Assembly: GCF_900101095.1 (NCBI RefSeq)
Contig: NZ_FNFM01000005.1
Coordinates: 62,001 to 126,000 of the forward strand
DNA from: Actinopolyspora mzabensis
GTDB taxonomy: Bacteria; Actinomycetota; Actinomycetes; Mycobacteriales; Pseudonocardiaceae
Length of the DNA stretch: 64,000 nt
Reading direction: 5' to 3'
A model generated the notes under the pieces. The model searched no databases. It was not told where the DNA came from and saw only the letters and a program-made list of their open reading frames with translations. This document shows positions 45,671 to 57,017 of the stretch, one piece after another; position 1 is the first letter of the stretch; each line of letters opens with the position of its first letter. A program made the position numbers and the translations under genes.

Positions 45671-47296
45671 TCAGCCCGCCGTACGCAGATCCTGCACCGC
45701 CTTGACCAGCTCCACCAGTCCGGTGGTCCGGTCCGTGAGGTGCAGTCGGAGCACCGGCCGGTTCTGCTGCGCGAGAACCTGACCGTCCCCGAGGGCCTGG
45801 GCACGTTGCAGCCCCGAGAGGGTGTACGGGCGTCCCGGAACCTCCATGTCCTCACCGACCGCGCCGGTCAACTGCAAAAACACCCCGTTCTGGTGACCGC
45901 CCTTGTGGTACTGGCCGGTGGAGTGCAGGAAGCGGGGACCCCAGCCGAAAGTCGTCTGCAGACCGCTGCGGCGAGCCAGCTCGGGACGCAGCACGCTGAT
46001 CGAGGCGTCGTCGATCCGGTCCAGGTAGGCCTGCACGGCGATGTAACCGGATGTCGGGGCGGCGTTGAGCAGCGCCCGCAGCGTCTCGGCCACGGTGCCG
46101 ACACCGGGGGAGAGCCACTCACCGGCCGCGTGGATCTCGATGGCCCCGTCCACGGCGGCCGGGGTGGCCACGGGGCCTCCCGCCGGGCCGTCCAACAGGC
46201 CGCGTGCCGCCTTTTTGGCGGCCTCGACGTCGGGCTGGTCGAACGGGTTGATGTCGAGCAGCCTGCCCGCCAGTGCCGTGGTGAACTCCCACAGCAGCAT
46301 CAGGCCACCCAGCGAGCCGTGCGTGCCCACCGCGGCGGCACCCGCCGCGGGGCCGATCGCCACCGGCGTGGCGTCGCCGCCCGCCGTGGCGAAACCGGGC
46401 GCTTCCACGTTCTCCACCGGCACGGGCAGCAGCCCGACCCCGGATTTGCCGGTGGATTCGGCGATCAGCTGTTCGACCCAGTCGGCGAAGCCCACTATCC
46501 CGGATCCGCTGTCGGCGAGTACCACCTTCTCCGCCCCCGACTGGTGGGCGGCCGCCAGCGCGGCGGCCAGCCGGATGGCGGGGTTCGACTCCTCGTCGGC
46601 ACGCACGGACGGGAAGACCGCCTCGGCGTCGTCCAGCAGGCCCGCGATGTCGGCACCGGCCAGTCCGGCGGGCACCAGACCGAAGGCGCTCAGCGCCGAG
46701 TAGCGTCCGCCGACGTTCGGGTCGGCGGTGAACACCTTGCGGTAGCCGGACTCCTCCGCCGTGGTCTGCAGCGGGGACTCCGGGTCGGTGACCACGATCA
46801 TGCGCCGCGCGGGATCGATGCCCTCCTCGGAGAACGCCCGCTCGAAGATGCGTCGGTGGCTCTCGGTCTCCACCGTGGTGCCGGACTTGGAGGAGACCAC
46901 CACCACGGTGCGCTCCAGCTCGCCCTCCAGAGCGTCCCGCACCTGGGCCGGATCGGTGGTGTCCAGCACGACCAGCGCGGTGCCAGCCGTGGACGTGATC
47001 ACCTCCGGGGCCAGCGAGGAGCCGCCCATGCCCGCCAGCACGACCCGGGTCAGCCCCTCCTCGTGGAGCTCGGCGCGGAGCGCGTCGATCTCGGCGACCA
47101 GGCCGCGCGAGGTTTCGTGCAGAGTGGTCCACGACAGCCGGATCGATGCCTCCGACTCGGCTTCCGGACCCCACAGCGTCGGATCCTGCGCGGCGAGTCT
47201 GCTCGCGGCACGGTCGTTGACCAGCCGCTGGACCAGGGGCTCGGCCTCCCGTGCCAGCGAAGGATCGGTGATCTCGGCTGAGGTTTCAGTCGTCAT
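45671..47296 (-). CDS. pgi: glucose-6-phosphate isomerase
   Basis: ATG 47296 with AAGGAAC upstream; 541 aa. The SIS-type phosphosugar region VVVSSKSGTTVETESHRRIFE and VLAGMGGSSLAPEVI are clear, and KGGHQNGVFLQLTGA lies near the C-terminus. The sequence is of the diverged actinobacterial Pgi type usually found between tal and zwf. It interconverts glucose-6-P and fructose-6-P and so links glycolysis to the pathway. Confidence 0.93.
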   Translation of the reverse strand: MTTETSAEITDPSLAREAEPLVQRLVNDRAASRLAAQDPTLWGPEAESEASIRLSWTTLHETSRGLVAEIDALRAELHEEGLTRVVLAGMGGSSLAPEVITSTAGTALVVLDTTDPAQVRDALEGELERTVVVVSSKSGTTVETESHRRIFERAFSEEGIDPARRMIVVTDPESPLQTTAEESGYRKVFTADPNVGGRYSALSAFGLVPAGLAGADIAGLLDDAEAVFPSVRADEESNPAIRLAAALAAAHQSGAEKVVLADSGSGIVGFADWVEQLIAESTGKSGVGLLPVPVENVEAPGFATAGGDATPVAIGPAAGAAAVGTHGSLGGLMLLWEFTTALAGRLLDINPFDQPDVEAAKKAARGLLDGPAGGPVATPAAVDGAIEIHAAGEWLSPGVGTVAETLRALLNAAPTSGYIAVQAYLDRIDDASISVLRPELARRSGLQTTFGWGPRFLHSTGQYHKGGHQNGVFLQLTGAVGEDMEVPGRPYTLSGLQRAQALGDGQVLAQQNRPVLRLHLTDRTTGLVELVKAVQDLRTAG

Positions 47297-47516
47297 ATGG
47301 TTCCTTCGCGTTCACTCGTCAACACACGACGAGACGGATGGTGCACACGTTTACAGGCGACCGCCGGTTCGTGAGGCCCTTTCACGAGCGAGGGCGGTGC
47401 ACGGGATGGACTTCCCGGTACCACCGCCGTGTTCCGGCCGGTCATCCGTGCCGAACACCCACTCGTCAGGATTCCTCGATCCGACCGGGCGGCCGCCTGC
47501 GTTCGCGCGGTTTTCA

Positions 47517-47544
47517 CCCGTGCGGGGAGTGGTCCCCACACGGG
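47517..47544 (-). terminator. stem-loop between tal and pgi
   Basis: CCCGTG(C)GGGGA pairs with TCCCC(A)CACGGG around a GTGG loop, 10 bases after the tal stop. It could end tal transcripts or act as an attenuator; the 258-bp gap suggests pgi has its own promoter. Confidence 0.6.
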
Positions 47545-47554
47545 TGAGGCACCG

Positions 47555-48661
47555 TTACCGAGTCTGTTCGAGCAGCTGCGAAACCGTCCGCAGCAACTCG
47601 TCCCAGGACTTCTCGAACTTCTCCACGCCTTCCCGCTCCAGCACGGTGTAGACGTCGTCGACGTCGATGCCGATCTCGGACAGCGAGTCGAACACCTGCT
47701 GCGACACCCCGGCGGTGCCGCTTACCGTGTCGCCCAGGATGTTGCCGTGATCGGCGACCGCTTCCAGAGTGGACTCGGGCATGGTGTTGACCGTGTGCGG
47801 CGCCACCAGCTCGTCGACGTAGCGGGTGTCGGAGTAGGCGGGTTCCTTGACCCCGGTCGAGGCCCACAGCGGCCGCTGCCGGTGTGCTCCCGCCTGCTCG
47901 AGGGACTGCCAGCGCTGCTCGGCGAAGACCTCCTCGTAGGCCGCGTAGGCCAGCCGGGCGTTGGCGATGGCCGCCTTGCCGTACAGGTGCTCGGGGGCGT
48001 CGAGCTGCTTCAGTCGCTTGTCGATCTCCGAGTCCACGCGGGAGACGAAGAACGAGGCGACCGAGAAGATCCGGCTGATGTCGTGGCCGTTCTCCCTGGC
48101 CCGCTCCAGCCCGGTGATGAAGGCGTCCATGACCTCGCGGTAGCGCTGCACCGAGAAGATCAGCGTGACGTTGACGCTGATGCCCTCCGCCAGCGTGCGC
48201 GTGATCGCCGGCAGTCCCTCCACCGTGGCCGGGATCTTGACGAACAGGTTGGGGCGGTCCACCGCCTTGGCCAGTTCCTGGGCCTCCTTGACCGTGGCCT
48301 CGGTGTCGTGGGCCAGTCGAGGATCCACCTCGAGCGAGATGCGGCCGTCCTCACCACCGGTGGCGGTGTGCACCTCGCGGAAGACGTCCGCCGCGTCGCG
48401 GATGTCCTTGGTGATCAACTCGCGGACGGCCTCGTCCACCCCGGCACCCCGGTCGGCGAGTTCGCGTACCTGGCCGCTGTAGTCCTCCGCGTTGGACAGC
48501 GCGCTCGCGAAGATCGTGGGGTTGCTGGTGACTCCCACCAGGTTCTTGTTCGCGATCAGCTCGGCCAGGTTGCCCGAGTTGATCCGCTGCCTGGACAGGT
48601 CGTCCAGCCAGATGGCCACGCCTGCGTCGCTGAGTGCCTGTAGATTGTTGTAGCCGCTCAC
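47555..48661 (-). CDS. tal: transaldolase
   Basis: GTG 48661 behind GGAGGTAAC; 368 aa. [19 protein letters not shown] at the start, [13 protein letters not shown], and [20 protein letters not shown] (Schiff-base Lys in the FVKIPAT motif), then [11 protein letters not shown]. Long-form actinobacterial transaldolase. It moves dihydroxyacetone units between sedoheptulose-7-P and glyceraldehyde-3-P. Confidence 0.97.
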   Translation of the reverse strand: MSGYNNLQALSDAGVAIWLDDLSRQRINSGNLAELIANKNLVGVTSNPTIFASALSNAEDYSGQVRELADRGAGVDEAVRELITKDIRDAADVFREVHTATGGEDGRISLEVDPRLAHDTEATVKEAQELAKAVDRPNLFVKIPATVEGLPAITRTLAEGISVNVTLIFSVQRYREVMDAFITGLERARENGHDISRIFSVASFFVSRVDSEIDKRLKQLDAPEHLYGKAAIANARLAYAAYEEVFAEQRWQSLEQAGAHRQRPLWASTGVKEPAYSDTRYVDELVAPHTVNTMPESTLEAVADHGNILGDTVSGTAGVSQQVFDSLSEIGIDVDDVYTVLEREGVEKFEKSWDELLRTVSQLLEQTR

Positions 48662-48713
48662 TAGTTACCTCCGTCGTTCGCAGCGGTTGCGGTTCGGTCG
48701 GGTGCGACCGTTC

Positions 48714-50810
<2,097 letters not shown>

Positions 50811-51147
50811 TCCTCGCGGCTCCAGTTTCCCTCGCGCGGTGAATCCGGTCGAACTTGACCGATTCGTTCCGCTGTTATCCCTCGTCCAACGTGCAGCGTA
50901 ATCCTGTTGTGTGGCCGGTGTCGCGACCCGTCCGCCACGTGGATGCGTTCGATGCCTCACCCCCGTTCGCATGAGGACGCGAAACGGGCTCTCCGTGTCC
51001 GGATCATCACTTCCGGTGATCACTTCGATGGGGGTTGCCGCCTTCGAGGGGAACCGCTGAAAGCACGGATTCGTTTCCCACGAACCGGGTGCCGACGCCG
51101 CGGTGAATATGATGACCCGATCACAGGTGGAACCGTCGGGAGGGCGC
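50811..51147. promoter_or_regulatory. 337-bp divergent region between tkt and the DUF2157-like gene
   Basis: It should contain the tkt promoter (minus strand) and that of the membrane-protein gene. A minus-strand TTGGAC near 50890 is a possible -35, but no reliable -10 was found. No gene or repeat seen. Confidence 0.4.
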
Positions 51148-52230
51148 ATGCGCCGCTCGGGTGGTTCCGACCGGACCGAGAACCCGAGCCGGAGACGCAC
51201 AGTGACGAACCGGACACGGCACGCCGCGCTGTACGAGCTGGTCGACGACGGGGTGCTCAGCGCGGAGCAGGCCGAGGCAGCCCTCGAAGCGCTGCGGCAA
51301 AGCGAGTCGCGCACCGGCTCCCGCCGGATACTGCGGGAAACAGCGGGCTACCTCGGTGGCGCGCTGGTGCTCGCCGGGGGTGGCCTGCTGGCCGAACTCA
51401 CCTACGACACCCTGGCCCGGCCGACACGCGTCGCGATCCTGCTCGTGGTGAGCCTGCTGTTCGCCGCCACCGGGCTGTATCTGCTCGGCGGACGGCCCGG
51501 CCCGCGCACCCGGGAAACGGTGCCGGGAGCACGGCGGCGACTGTCGTCCCTGCTGTTCGCGCTCTGCGCCCTCACCGGTGCTTCGGCGGTCAGCGTCGCG
51601 GTGCCCGACTTCGTGCTGCTGCCCGCGATGGTCACCGGGCTGGTACTCGCGCTGCTCGGCTGGCTGGCGGTGCCGGCCCCGCCCGGCCTGCCGGCGCTGG
51701 CCGTGGCGGCCGTCGCCACGGTGCACTCGTTCGCGGGATTCTGGTTCGACCACGTGCTCTCGGAGCGTGCCCCGGCATCGGAGTTCGGGCAGAGCGAATT
51801 GACCGGACTGCTGCTGTTGCTGCTCGGCACGCTCTGGTGCCTGTGGGCCGCGCGTCGGGTGACGGTCACCCCGACCTTCGCGCTGGCGCTCGGGGTCACC
51901 ATCGTGCTGCTCGGTTCCTTCTGGGTCTCCTCGGTCGGACAGAGCTGGTGGGGCCACGCCCTCGCCCTGCTCGTGGCCGCCCTGTTGCTGGCCGGATTCG
52001 TGTGGCGCCGTGACCTGGTGCTGCTCGTCGGCGGATTGGTGGCGCTGATCGCGGGGGTGCGCGACACCGTCGCGGACCTGATGGGAAGCGTCGGCCTCGC
52101 GGTGCTGGTGCTGGTGCTCGGGGCGCTGACGATGTCGCTCGGCGCGTTCGCCATGCGCCGCCCGGACCCCGCCGGTTCGCGTTCCGCGCGGGGCGGGGCT
52201 GCCGGGAACGCTTCCGAACCGGAGGAATGA
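51148..52230 (+). CDS. DUF2157-like multi-span membrane protein
   Basis: ATG 51148 with GGGAGGG close upstream, or GTG 51202 with better-spaced GGAG; 360 aa from the first. A cytosolic N-terminal helix pair (ALYELVDDGVLSAEQAEAALEAL) resembles DUF2157, followed by about nine hydrophobic spans, e.g. LGGALVLAGGGLLAEL, VAILLVVSLLFAATGLYLL and AVLVLVLGALTMSLGAFAM. Function unknown; no transport or enzyme motif. Confidence 0.8.
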   Translation: MRRSGGSDRTENPSRRRTVTNRTRHAALYELVDDGVLSAEQAEAALEALRQSESRTGSRRILRETAGYLGGALVLAGGGLLAELTYDTLARPTRVAILLVVSLLFAATGLYLLGGRPGPRTRETVPGARRRLSSLLFALCALTGASAVSVAVPDFVLLPAMVTGLVLALLGWLAVPAPPGLPALAVAAVATVHSFAGFWFDHVLSERAPASEFGQSELTGLLLLLLGTLWCLWAARRVTVTPTFALALGVTIVLLGSFWVSSVGQSWWGHALALLVAALLLAGFVWRRDLVLLVGGLVALIAGVRDTVADLMGSVGLAVLVLVLGALTMSLGAFAMRRPDPAGSRSARGGAAGNASEPEE

Positions 52231-52258
52231 CGCACCCGGCGTTCCGGTTCGGACGAGC

Positions 52259-52912
52259 TCACTCGGCCTCGGAGCAGTGCTCCGGTGCTGCCCGCTGCTG
52301 GCTGCGCGCACGAGCACGCCGAACGAGCACGAACCCCGCGATTCCGACGGCCAGCACGCCGAAGACCACCCAACTGGCGTTGCCGAGTATCGCCCCCACG
52401 CGTTTCAGCGAGGCCCTGGCCAACGCTCCCGTACTCACGTAGACCAGCGACCACAGTGCCGCCGCGGACAACGAGGCCAGCAGGAAGCGGTTGTAGCGCA
52501 GCTGCGAGACTCCCGCCGCCGCGGGGGTGAAGGTCCTGACTATCGGCACCAGCCTGGTCAGAAAGATCGCCAGGCCCCCGTGCCGGTCCAGTGCGGCGGT
52601 GGCACGGTCCCAGCGGTCCAAGCCCATGCGTCGCACGATCGCGGTGGAGCGCATCGCCGGCCCGTAGCGTCTGCCCAGCAGGTAGCCCACGTGATCACCC
52701 CCGGAGCCGCACACGGTGACGACCAGCAGCATCACCCCGAGCAGTGCCCGGTTGTCCACGGAGGCCCCCGCGATCAGCACCCCGGTCTCGCCGGGGATGA
52801 ACATCCCCATCCCCAGTCCGGACTCCACGAACGCCATGGCTCCCGCGACGGCGAGGAGCAGCTCGTCGGGTAGCGACGAAAGCGTGTCCAACACGTCGGA
52901 GACCAGCGGCAT
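52259..52912 (-). CDS. DedA/SNARE-associated family membrane protein
   Basis: ATG 52912; 217 aa. AFVESGLGMGMFIPGETGVLIAG (the E-x-G-x-P-G-E motif), GDHVGYLLGRRYG, and the FLTRLVPIVRTFTPAAAGVSQLRYNRF motif with its conserved Arg pair mark a DedA protein, thought to flip or recycle lipid carriers such as undecaprenyl phosphate. Three to four further spans and a basic tail complete it. Convergent with the DUF2157-like gene. Confidence 0.93.
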   Translation of the reverse strand: MPLVSDVLDTLSSLPDELLLAVAGAMAFVESGLGMGMFIPGETGVLIAGASVDNRALLGVMLLVVTVCGSGGDHVGYLLGRRYGPAMRSTAIVRRMGLDRWDRATAALDRHGGLAIFLTRLVPIVRTFTPAAAGVSQLRYNRFLLASLSAAALWSLVYVSTGALARASLKRVGAILGNASWVVFGVLAVGIAGFVLVRRARARSQQRAAPEHCSEAE

Positions 52913-53149
52913 TCGTGTGCTCCAGAACTACGTAGTGATCGCGTGGGAGTTCCCGCACGATCCTACACAGGCTCTCTTTCGATTCAGTTTCTCAGTAGGA
53001 TCTCGTCGCCCCGGTTTTCGTGGCCGTTTCCGGGGCGGCACCCCCCGCGGACTCCCGCCGCGGCCAGGCACGACAAACCGCCGCGGGTGATCACCCGGCA
53101 TTATGAGAATCGGCCGGGCGGAAACCCGACGACGACCGTGTTCGAGTGC

Positions 53150-54832
53150 TTACCTCCCGGCGATCACGCGGTCCCGTTCGCGGCACGGCGCGCTCGACTG
53201 CGGCGGCAGCAGATGCGTTCCGGTCCGGTCCGTGGTGGCGCACAGCGAGCAGACGACGTCCTCGTGCCTCGGGCAGGCCAGCACGTCGGGTCGTTCGAAG
53301 TCCTGCTCGCACACGTGGCAGCGATACGAGGTCGCCACCGGCGTGCCCGTGCTGTCGAACCTGGGTTCGGAGATCCCGTCGTCGGTGCGTCGCAGATAGA
53401 ACCTCCCCTTGGTGACGCTGGCGACCAGCGGGGGCAGTGCCAGCGCGAGCAGCACGGCCGCGATCGGGGAGTAGGGCTGCAGCACGGGACCCAACGCTCC
53501 GAAGTACATCGCGATCGAGATCACACTGGCCGCCGAGAACGAGACAACCCCGACGGGGTTGATCGGGTGCAGCATTCCCCTGCGGTATTCCGGCACCCGC
53601 GGTGAGAGACGCAGCAGGTACTTGTTCAGCACGATGTCCGAGGCGACCGTGACCACCCAGGCGATCGCGGTGTTGGCGTAGAAGCTCAGCACCGAGTTCA
53701 GGAACGCGAACATGTTCGCCTCCCTCAGCACCAGCGCCACGGCGAGGTTGCCGAACACGAACACGTTGCGTCCCGGATAGCGGCGCGTGAGTCTGGCCAT
53801 CGAGTTGGTCCAGGTCAGCGACCCGGAGTAGGCGTTGGTGACGTTGATCTTGATTTGACTGACCACGACCAGCACCACGGCCAGGGCCACTGCCAACCAG
53901 CCGGGCAGGAAAAGGCCGTAGACCCCTAGGAACTGCTCCACCGGTTCGGTCGCGGCGGAGCCCGCCATCCCCAAGACGAAGAACGCCAGAAAAGCACCGG
54001 TTGCCTGTTTGAGCGCGCCGAGCACCACCCAGCCCGGTCCGGCCGCGATCACCGAGATCCACCAACGCCGCGAGTTCTCCCGGGTTTTGGGCGGCATGAA
54101 GCGAAGGTAGTCCACCTGCTCGCCGATCTGGGCCATCAGCGACAGCGCCACCCCGGCGCCGAGCAGCACCGCGGCCACGCTCACCCCGCCCGATCCGTCC
54201 CGCCCCGCGAAGGCCAGCCATTCACCAAGGGATTCGGGATCGCTGAGCACCAGATAGGCCATCGGCGCGACCATCAGCAGCAACCACACCGGCGTCGTCC
54301 AGACCTGCAGCTTGCTCAGGGCCGACATGCCGTAAACCACCAGCGGGACCACTAGCAACGTGGTGATCAGATAGCCCAGCCACAGCGGGATCCCGAGTCC
54401 CACCCGCAGGCCCTGCGCCATGATCGCTCCCTCGGTGGCGAAGAAGATGAAGGTGAAACTGCCGAAGATGACGCTGGTCAGCACCGAGCCGTAGTAGCCG
54501 AACCCCGATCCGCGAGTGACCAGGTCGAGGTCGATGTTGTAGCGCGCGCAGTAGTAGGAGATGGGCACTCCGGTGGTGAATATGATCAGTGCGGCCACCG
54601 TTATGGCCAGTAGCGCGTTGCTCGTGCCGTGCGTGAGCCCGATACCGGCTCCGATGGAGAAGTCGGCGAGATAGGCGATGCCGCCGAGCGCCGTGGTCGC
54701 GACCACGGGAGGACTCCATCGCCGATACCCGCGCGGGGCGAACCGCAGGGTGTAGTCCTCCAGCGTTTCGTCGGCCGCTCGGGTGCTCGTGCTCGCGTCG
54801 CTGCTCTGTCGCGGCAATCCGGCTCCTCTCAA
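53150..54832 (-). CDS. NCS1-family permease with a C-terminal zinc-finger-like tail
   Basis: 560 aa from 54832. The first ~480 residues are a nucleobase-cation symporter (cytosine/purine permease-like) with about 12 spans: WSPPVVATTALGGIAYLADFSIGAG, FGYYGSVLTSVIFGSFTFIFFATEGAIMAQ, KINVTNAYSGSLTWTNSM. The cytosolic C-terminus (about residues 505-540) reads CHVC, then CPRH 12 residues later, then CSLC: a Cys/His set able to bind two zinc ions. Plain NCS1 transporters end soon after the last helix. The tail may sense or regulate; substrate not predictable. Confidence 0.87.
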   Translation of the reverse strand: MRGAGLPRQSSDASTSTRAADETLEDYTLRFAPRGYRRWSPPVVATTALGGIAYLADFSIGAGIGLTHGTSNALLAITVAALIIFTTGVPISYYCARYNIDLDLVTRGSGFGYYGSVLTSVIFGSFTFIFFATEGAIMAQGLRVGLGIPLWLGYLITTLLVVPLVVYGMSALSKLQVWTTPVWLLLMVAPMAYLVLSDPESLGEWLAFAGRDGSGGVSVAAVLLGAGVALSLMAQIGEQVDYLRFMPPKTRENSRRWWISVIAAGPGWVVLGALKQATGAFLAFFVLGMAGSAATEPVEQFLGVYGLFLPGWLAVALAVVLVVVSQIKINVTNAYSGSLTWTNSMARLTRRYPGRNVFVFGNLAVALVLREANMFAFLNSVLSFYANTAIAWVVTVASDIVLNKYLLRLSPRVPEYRRGMLHPINPVGVVSFSAASVISIAMYFGALGPVLQPYSPIAAVLLALALPPLVASVTKGRFYLRRTDDGISEPRFDSTGTPVATSYRCHVCEQDFERPDVLACPRHEDVVCSLCATTDRTGTHLLPPQSSAPCRERDRVIAGR

Positions 54833-55098
54833 CGCTTCGTTTTCCCGGGGAGCGATCCGGGCGCGGCGAGGATTCTGGTGCGCTTCTGTTGCGCGGCGAC
54901 TCCGAGCGGGTTTCCGGCGTGTTTTTCCCGACGCGTTCGGCTCGAAGACACCAGGCGCGTGGCGTGGAGCGTCGGGCCGGCCGGTGTTCGTCGGCAGGGC
55001 CGTGAAGTTACCCCCGGTGTTTACGCGGCAATTACGTCCCGGAAAAGCGAGCAGGATTCACTCAGGGGAGACGCGATTTCCCAGTTCCGGAGGCAGTG

Positions 55099-55461
55099 AT
55101 GAACACTATTCACGAGCAGCTCGGCGGCGAGCCCCTCATACGCGAAGTCGTCTTCCGGTTCTACGAGAAGGCGCTGGCCGATTCCCGGCTGGCCGGGTAC
55201 TTCCACCGGGTGAATCTGAGTCTGCTGCGGGAACACCAGGTGCGGTTGTTCACCGCCGCGCTCGGCGGTTCCGGCGCGGTCGCCGAGTCGGGCACGGTCT
55301 CGGAGGAGGGGATCCATCACGAGGAGTACGACCTGGTGATCGGGTATCTCGCGGATGCGCTGCGGGAGAGTTCCGTGCCGGAGCCGCTGCTCACCGGAAC
55401 CCTGTTCGCGCTCGCGCCGTTGGCCAGGGACGTGATCACCGTTCCCGCGGTGACCGCGTGA
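55099..55461 (+). CDS. group 1 truncated globin lacking the usual proximal histidine
   Basis: ATG 55099 with GGAGG upstream (GTG 55096 possible); 120 aa. HEQLGGEPLIREVVFRFYEK, FHRVNLSLLREHQVRLFTAALGG and YLADALRESSVPEPLL then LAPLARDV line up along their length with M. tuberculosis HbN from memory. At the F8 position, where HbN reads VHQGRGI, this protein reads TVSEEGI, so Val67 replaces the heme-ligating His. Nearby His73 and His74 are the only candidates for substitution. It may bind heme differently or not at all. It stands alone between the permease and qor. Confidence 0.82.
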   Translation: MNTIHEQLGGEPLIREVVFRFYEKALADSRLAGYFHRVNLSLLREHQVRLFTAALGGSGAVAESGTVSEEGIHHEEYDLVIGYLADALRESSVPEPLLTGTLFALAPLARDVITVPAVTA

Positions 55462-55552
55462 GAGCTCCGTCCGGTTCCGTCGGGTGGACCGTTGCCCGCG
55501 AGTGAGACGGCGTTCGCCGGGACGGGTCCGCCCCGCCCCGGCGGCAACGCGA

Positions 55553-56521
55553 TCACGGTTCCAACAGGACCTTCCCGGTGGTCCGGCGCCCTTCCAGCGC
55601 CTCGTGGGCGTCCGCCGCATCGGCCAGCGGATAACTGCCCCCGATGCGGATCCGCAGTTCGTTGCGTGTGATCAGGTCGAACAGCTCACCCACCCGCCAG
55701 TCGAGCTCCGCGCGGTCCAGCATGTGATGCGCCAACGTCGGCCTGGTGAGAAAAACCGAGCCCGCCGAGTTGAGTCGCTGCGGATCCACGGGCGGTACCG
55801 GGCCACTGGCGGCGCCGAACAGTGCCAGCGTCCCGCGCGGACGCAGCGAGGCCAGGCTCGCGTCGAAGGTGTCCCTGCCCACCCCGTCGTAGGCGACGTG
55901 CACCCCGACTCCGCCGGTCAGTTCCCGTACCCGCGAGGTCACGTCCTGCTCGGTGTAGCGAATGACGTCCTCGGCTCCCGCCTCGCGCGCCAGCCGTTCC
56001 TTCTCCGGCGTGGAGACCGTGGCGATCACGTGGCCGCCGCGCAGTGTGATCAGCTGCGTCAGCAGCAGGCCCATCCCACCGGCCGCGGCGTGTACCAGCG
56101 CGACCGTGCCCGGCTTGACGGCGTGCGTGGAGGCGGTGAGGTAGTGCGCGGTCAGTCCCTGCAGCATCGCGGCCGCGGCGGTGCGCTCTCCGAGCGTGGT
56201 GGGCAGTGCCACCGCTTTGCTCGCGGGCACCACGGCGCGCTCGGCATAGCTGCCCGGAACCATGGCCCACGCCACCCGGTCGCCGATCTCGAATCCGTGC
56301 ACACCGGAACCCACGGACAGCACCGTCCCGGCGCCCTCGGAACCCGGTGTGAACGGCAACGAGACCTGGTAGATCCCACCGCGCTGATAGGTGTCGATGA
56401 AGTTCACACCGCTCGCGGCGATCCCGACCAGCAGCTCCTCCGGGCCGGGTTCGGGATCCGCCACGTCGACGGTGTGCAGCACTTCTGGGCCGCCGTGCTC
56501 GGTGACCTGGACAGCGCGCAT
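55553..56521 (-). CDS. quinone oxidoreductase (NADPH, zeta-crystallin-like)
   Basis: ATG 56521; 322 aa. MRAVQVTEHGGPEVLHTVDV, SGVNFIDTYQRGGIY, PGSEGAGTVLSVG and VHAAAGGMGLLLTQLITLRGGHVIATVST are diagnostic for QorA-type zinc-free dehydrogenases; DGVGRDTFDASLASLRPRGTLALFGAASG follows. It reduces quinones one electron at a time using NADPH. It is convergent with the globin gene. Confidence 0.93.
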   Translation of the reverse strand: MRAVQVTEHGGPEVLHTVDVADPEPGPEELLVGIAASGVNFIDTYQRGGIYQVSLPFTPGSEGAGTVLSVGSGVHGFEIGDRVAWAMVPGSYAERAVVPASKAVALPTTLGERTAAAAMLQGLTAHYLTASTHAVKPGTVALVHAAAGGMGLLLTQLITLRGGHVIATVSTPEKERLAREAGAEDVIRYTEQDVTSRVRELTGGVGVHVAYDGVGRDTFDASLASLRPRGTLALFGAASGPVPPVDPQRLNSAGSVFLTRPTLAHHMLDRAELDWRVGELFDLITRNELRIRIGGSYPLADAADAHEALEGRRTTGKVLLEP

Positions 56522-56696
56522 GTGCCGGCCTCCTGATCCGTGGTTTCGCCTGGCAGTTCCGTGGTGTTCGATCATGCCACGAGAACTCCGTGCGATACCG
56601 CTCAAGGTGACTCCCGGGGCATGCCCGAGCACTCGCCTGGTGGCGTGGCTCACGCGCCGCTCCGTCACCGGTCGGGCTACCGTTACGATCTGCCTC

Positions 56697-57017
56697 GTGA
56701 CTACGCAGCAGACTGGTGAGACCGCGCCGACGCGGCCCCCGAAACGTGCCGTGGCCACTGCCGCCGAGTTCGTCTCCCGTCACGGTGGTTCGGCCCGTGC
56801 CGTGGTGGAGAACCTCGGCAAGGGCGGGGCACGGATAGTTCTCATCGGCCCGGACGGCGCGCTCGGTGACGTGCTGGTTCCCGACCCGACATCGGGGGAG
56901 GCGGTCGTCGAGGCCGTGGAAGGCCTCGACAGCGGTGACTGGGACGCCGAGACCGCGGCGGCGTTGACCATCGGACCCGCCCACCGCAGGAAGATGGCGG
57001 GGGCACGCGCGAGGTGA
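56697..57017 (+). CDS. conserved hypothetical protein upstream of the ATP-grasp gene
   Basis: GTG 56697; 106 aa. RAVATAAEFVSRHGGSARAVVENLGKGGARIVLIGPDGALGDVLV and AHRRKMAGARAR make a compact alpha/beta protein, with no known catalytic motif. Its stop overlaps the ATP-grasp start by GTGA, so the two are probably translated together. Confidence 0.75.
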   Translation: MTTQQTGETAPTRPPKRAVATAAEFVSRHGGSARAVVENLGKGGARIVLIGPDGALGDVLVPDPTSGEAVVEAVEGLDSGDWDAETAAALTIGPAHRRKMAGARAR

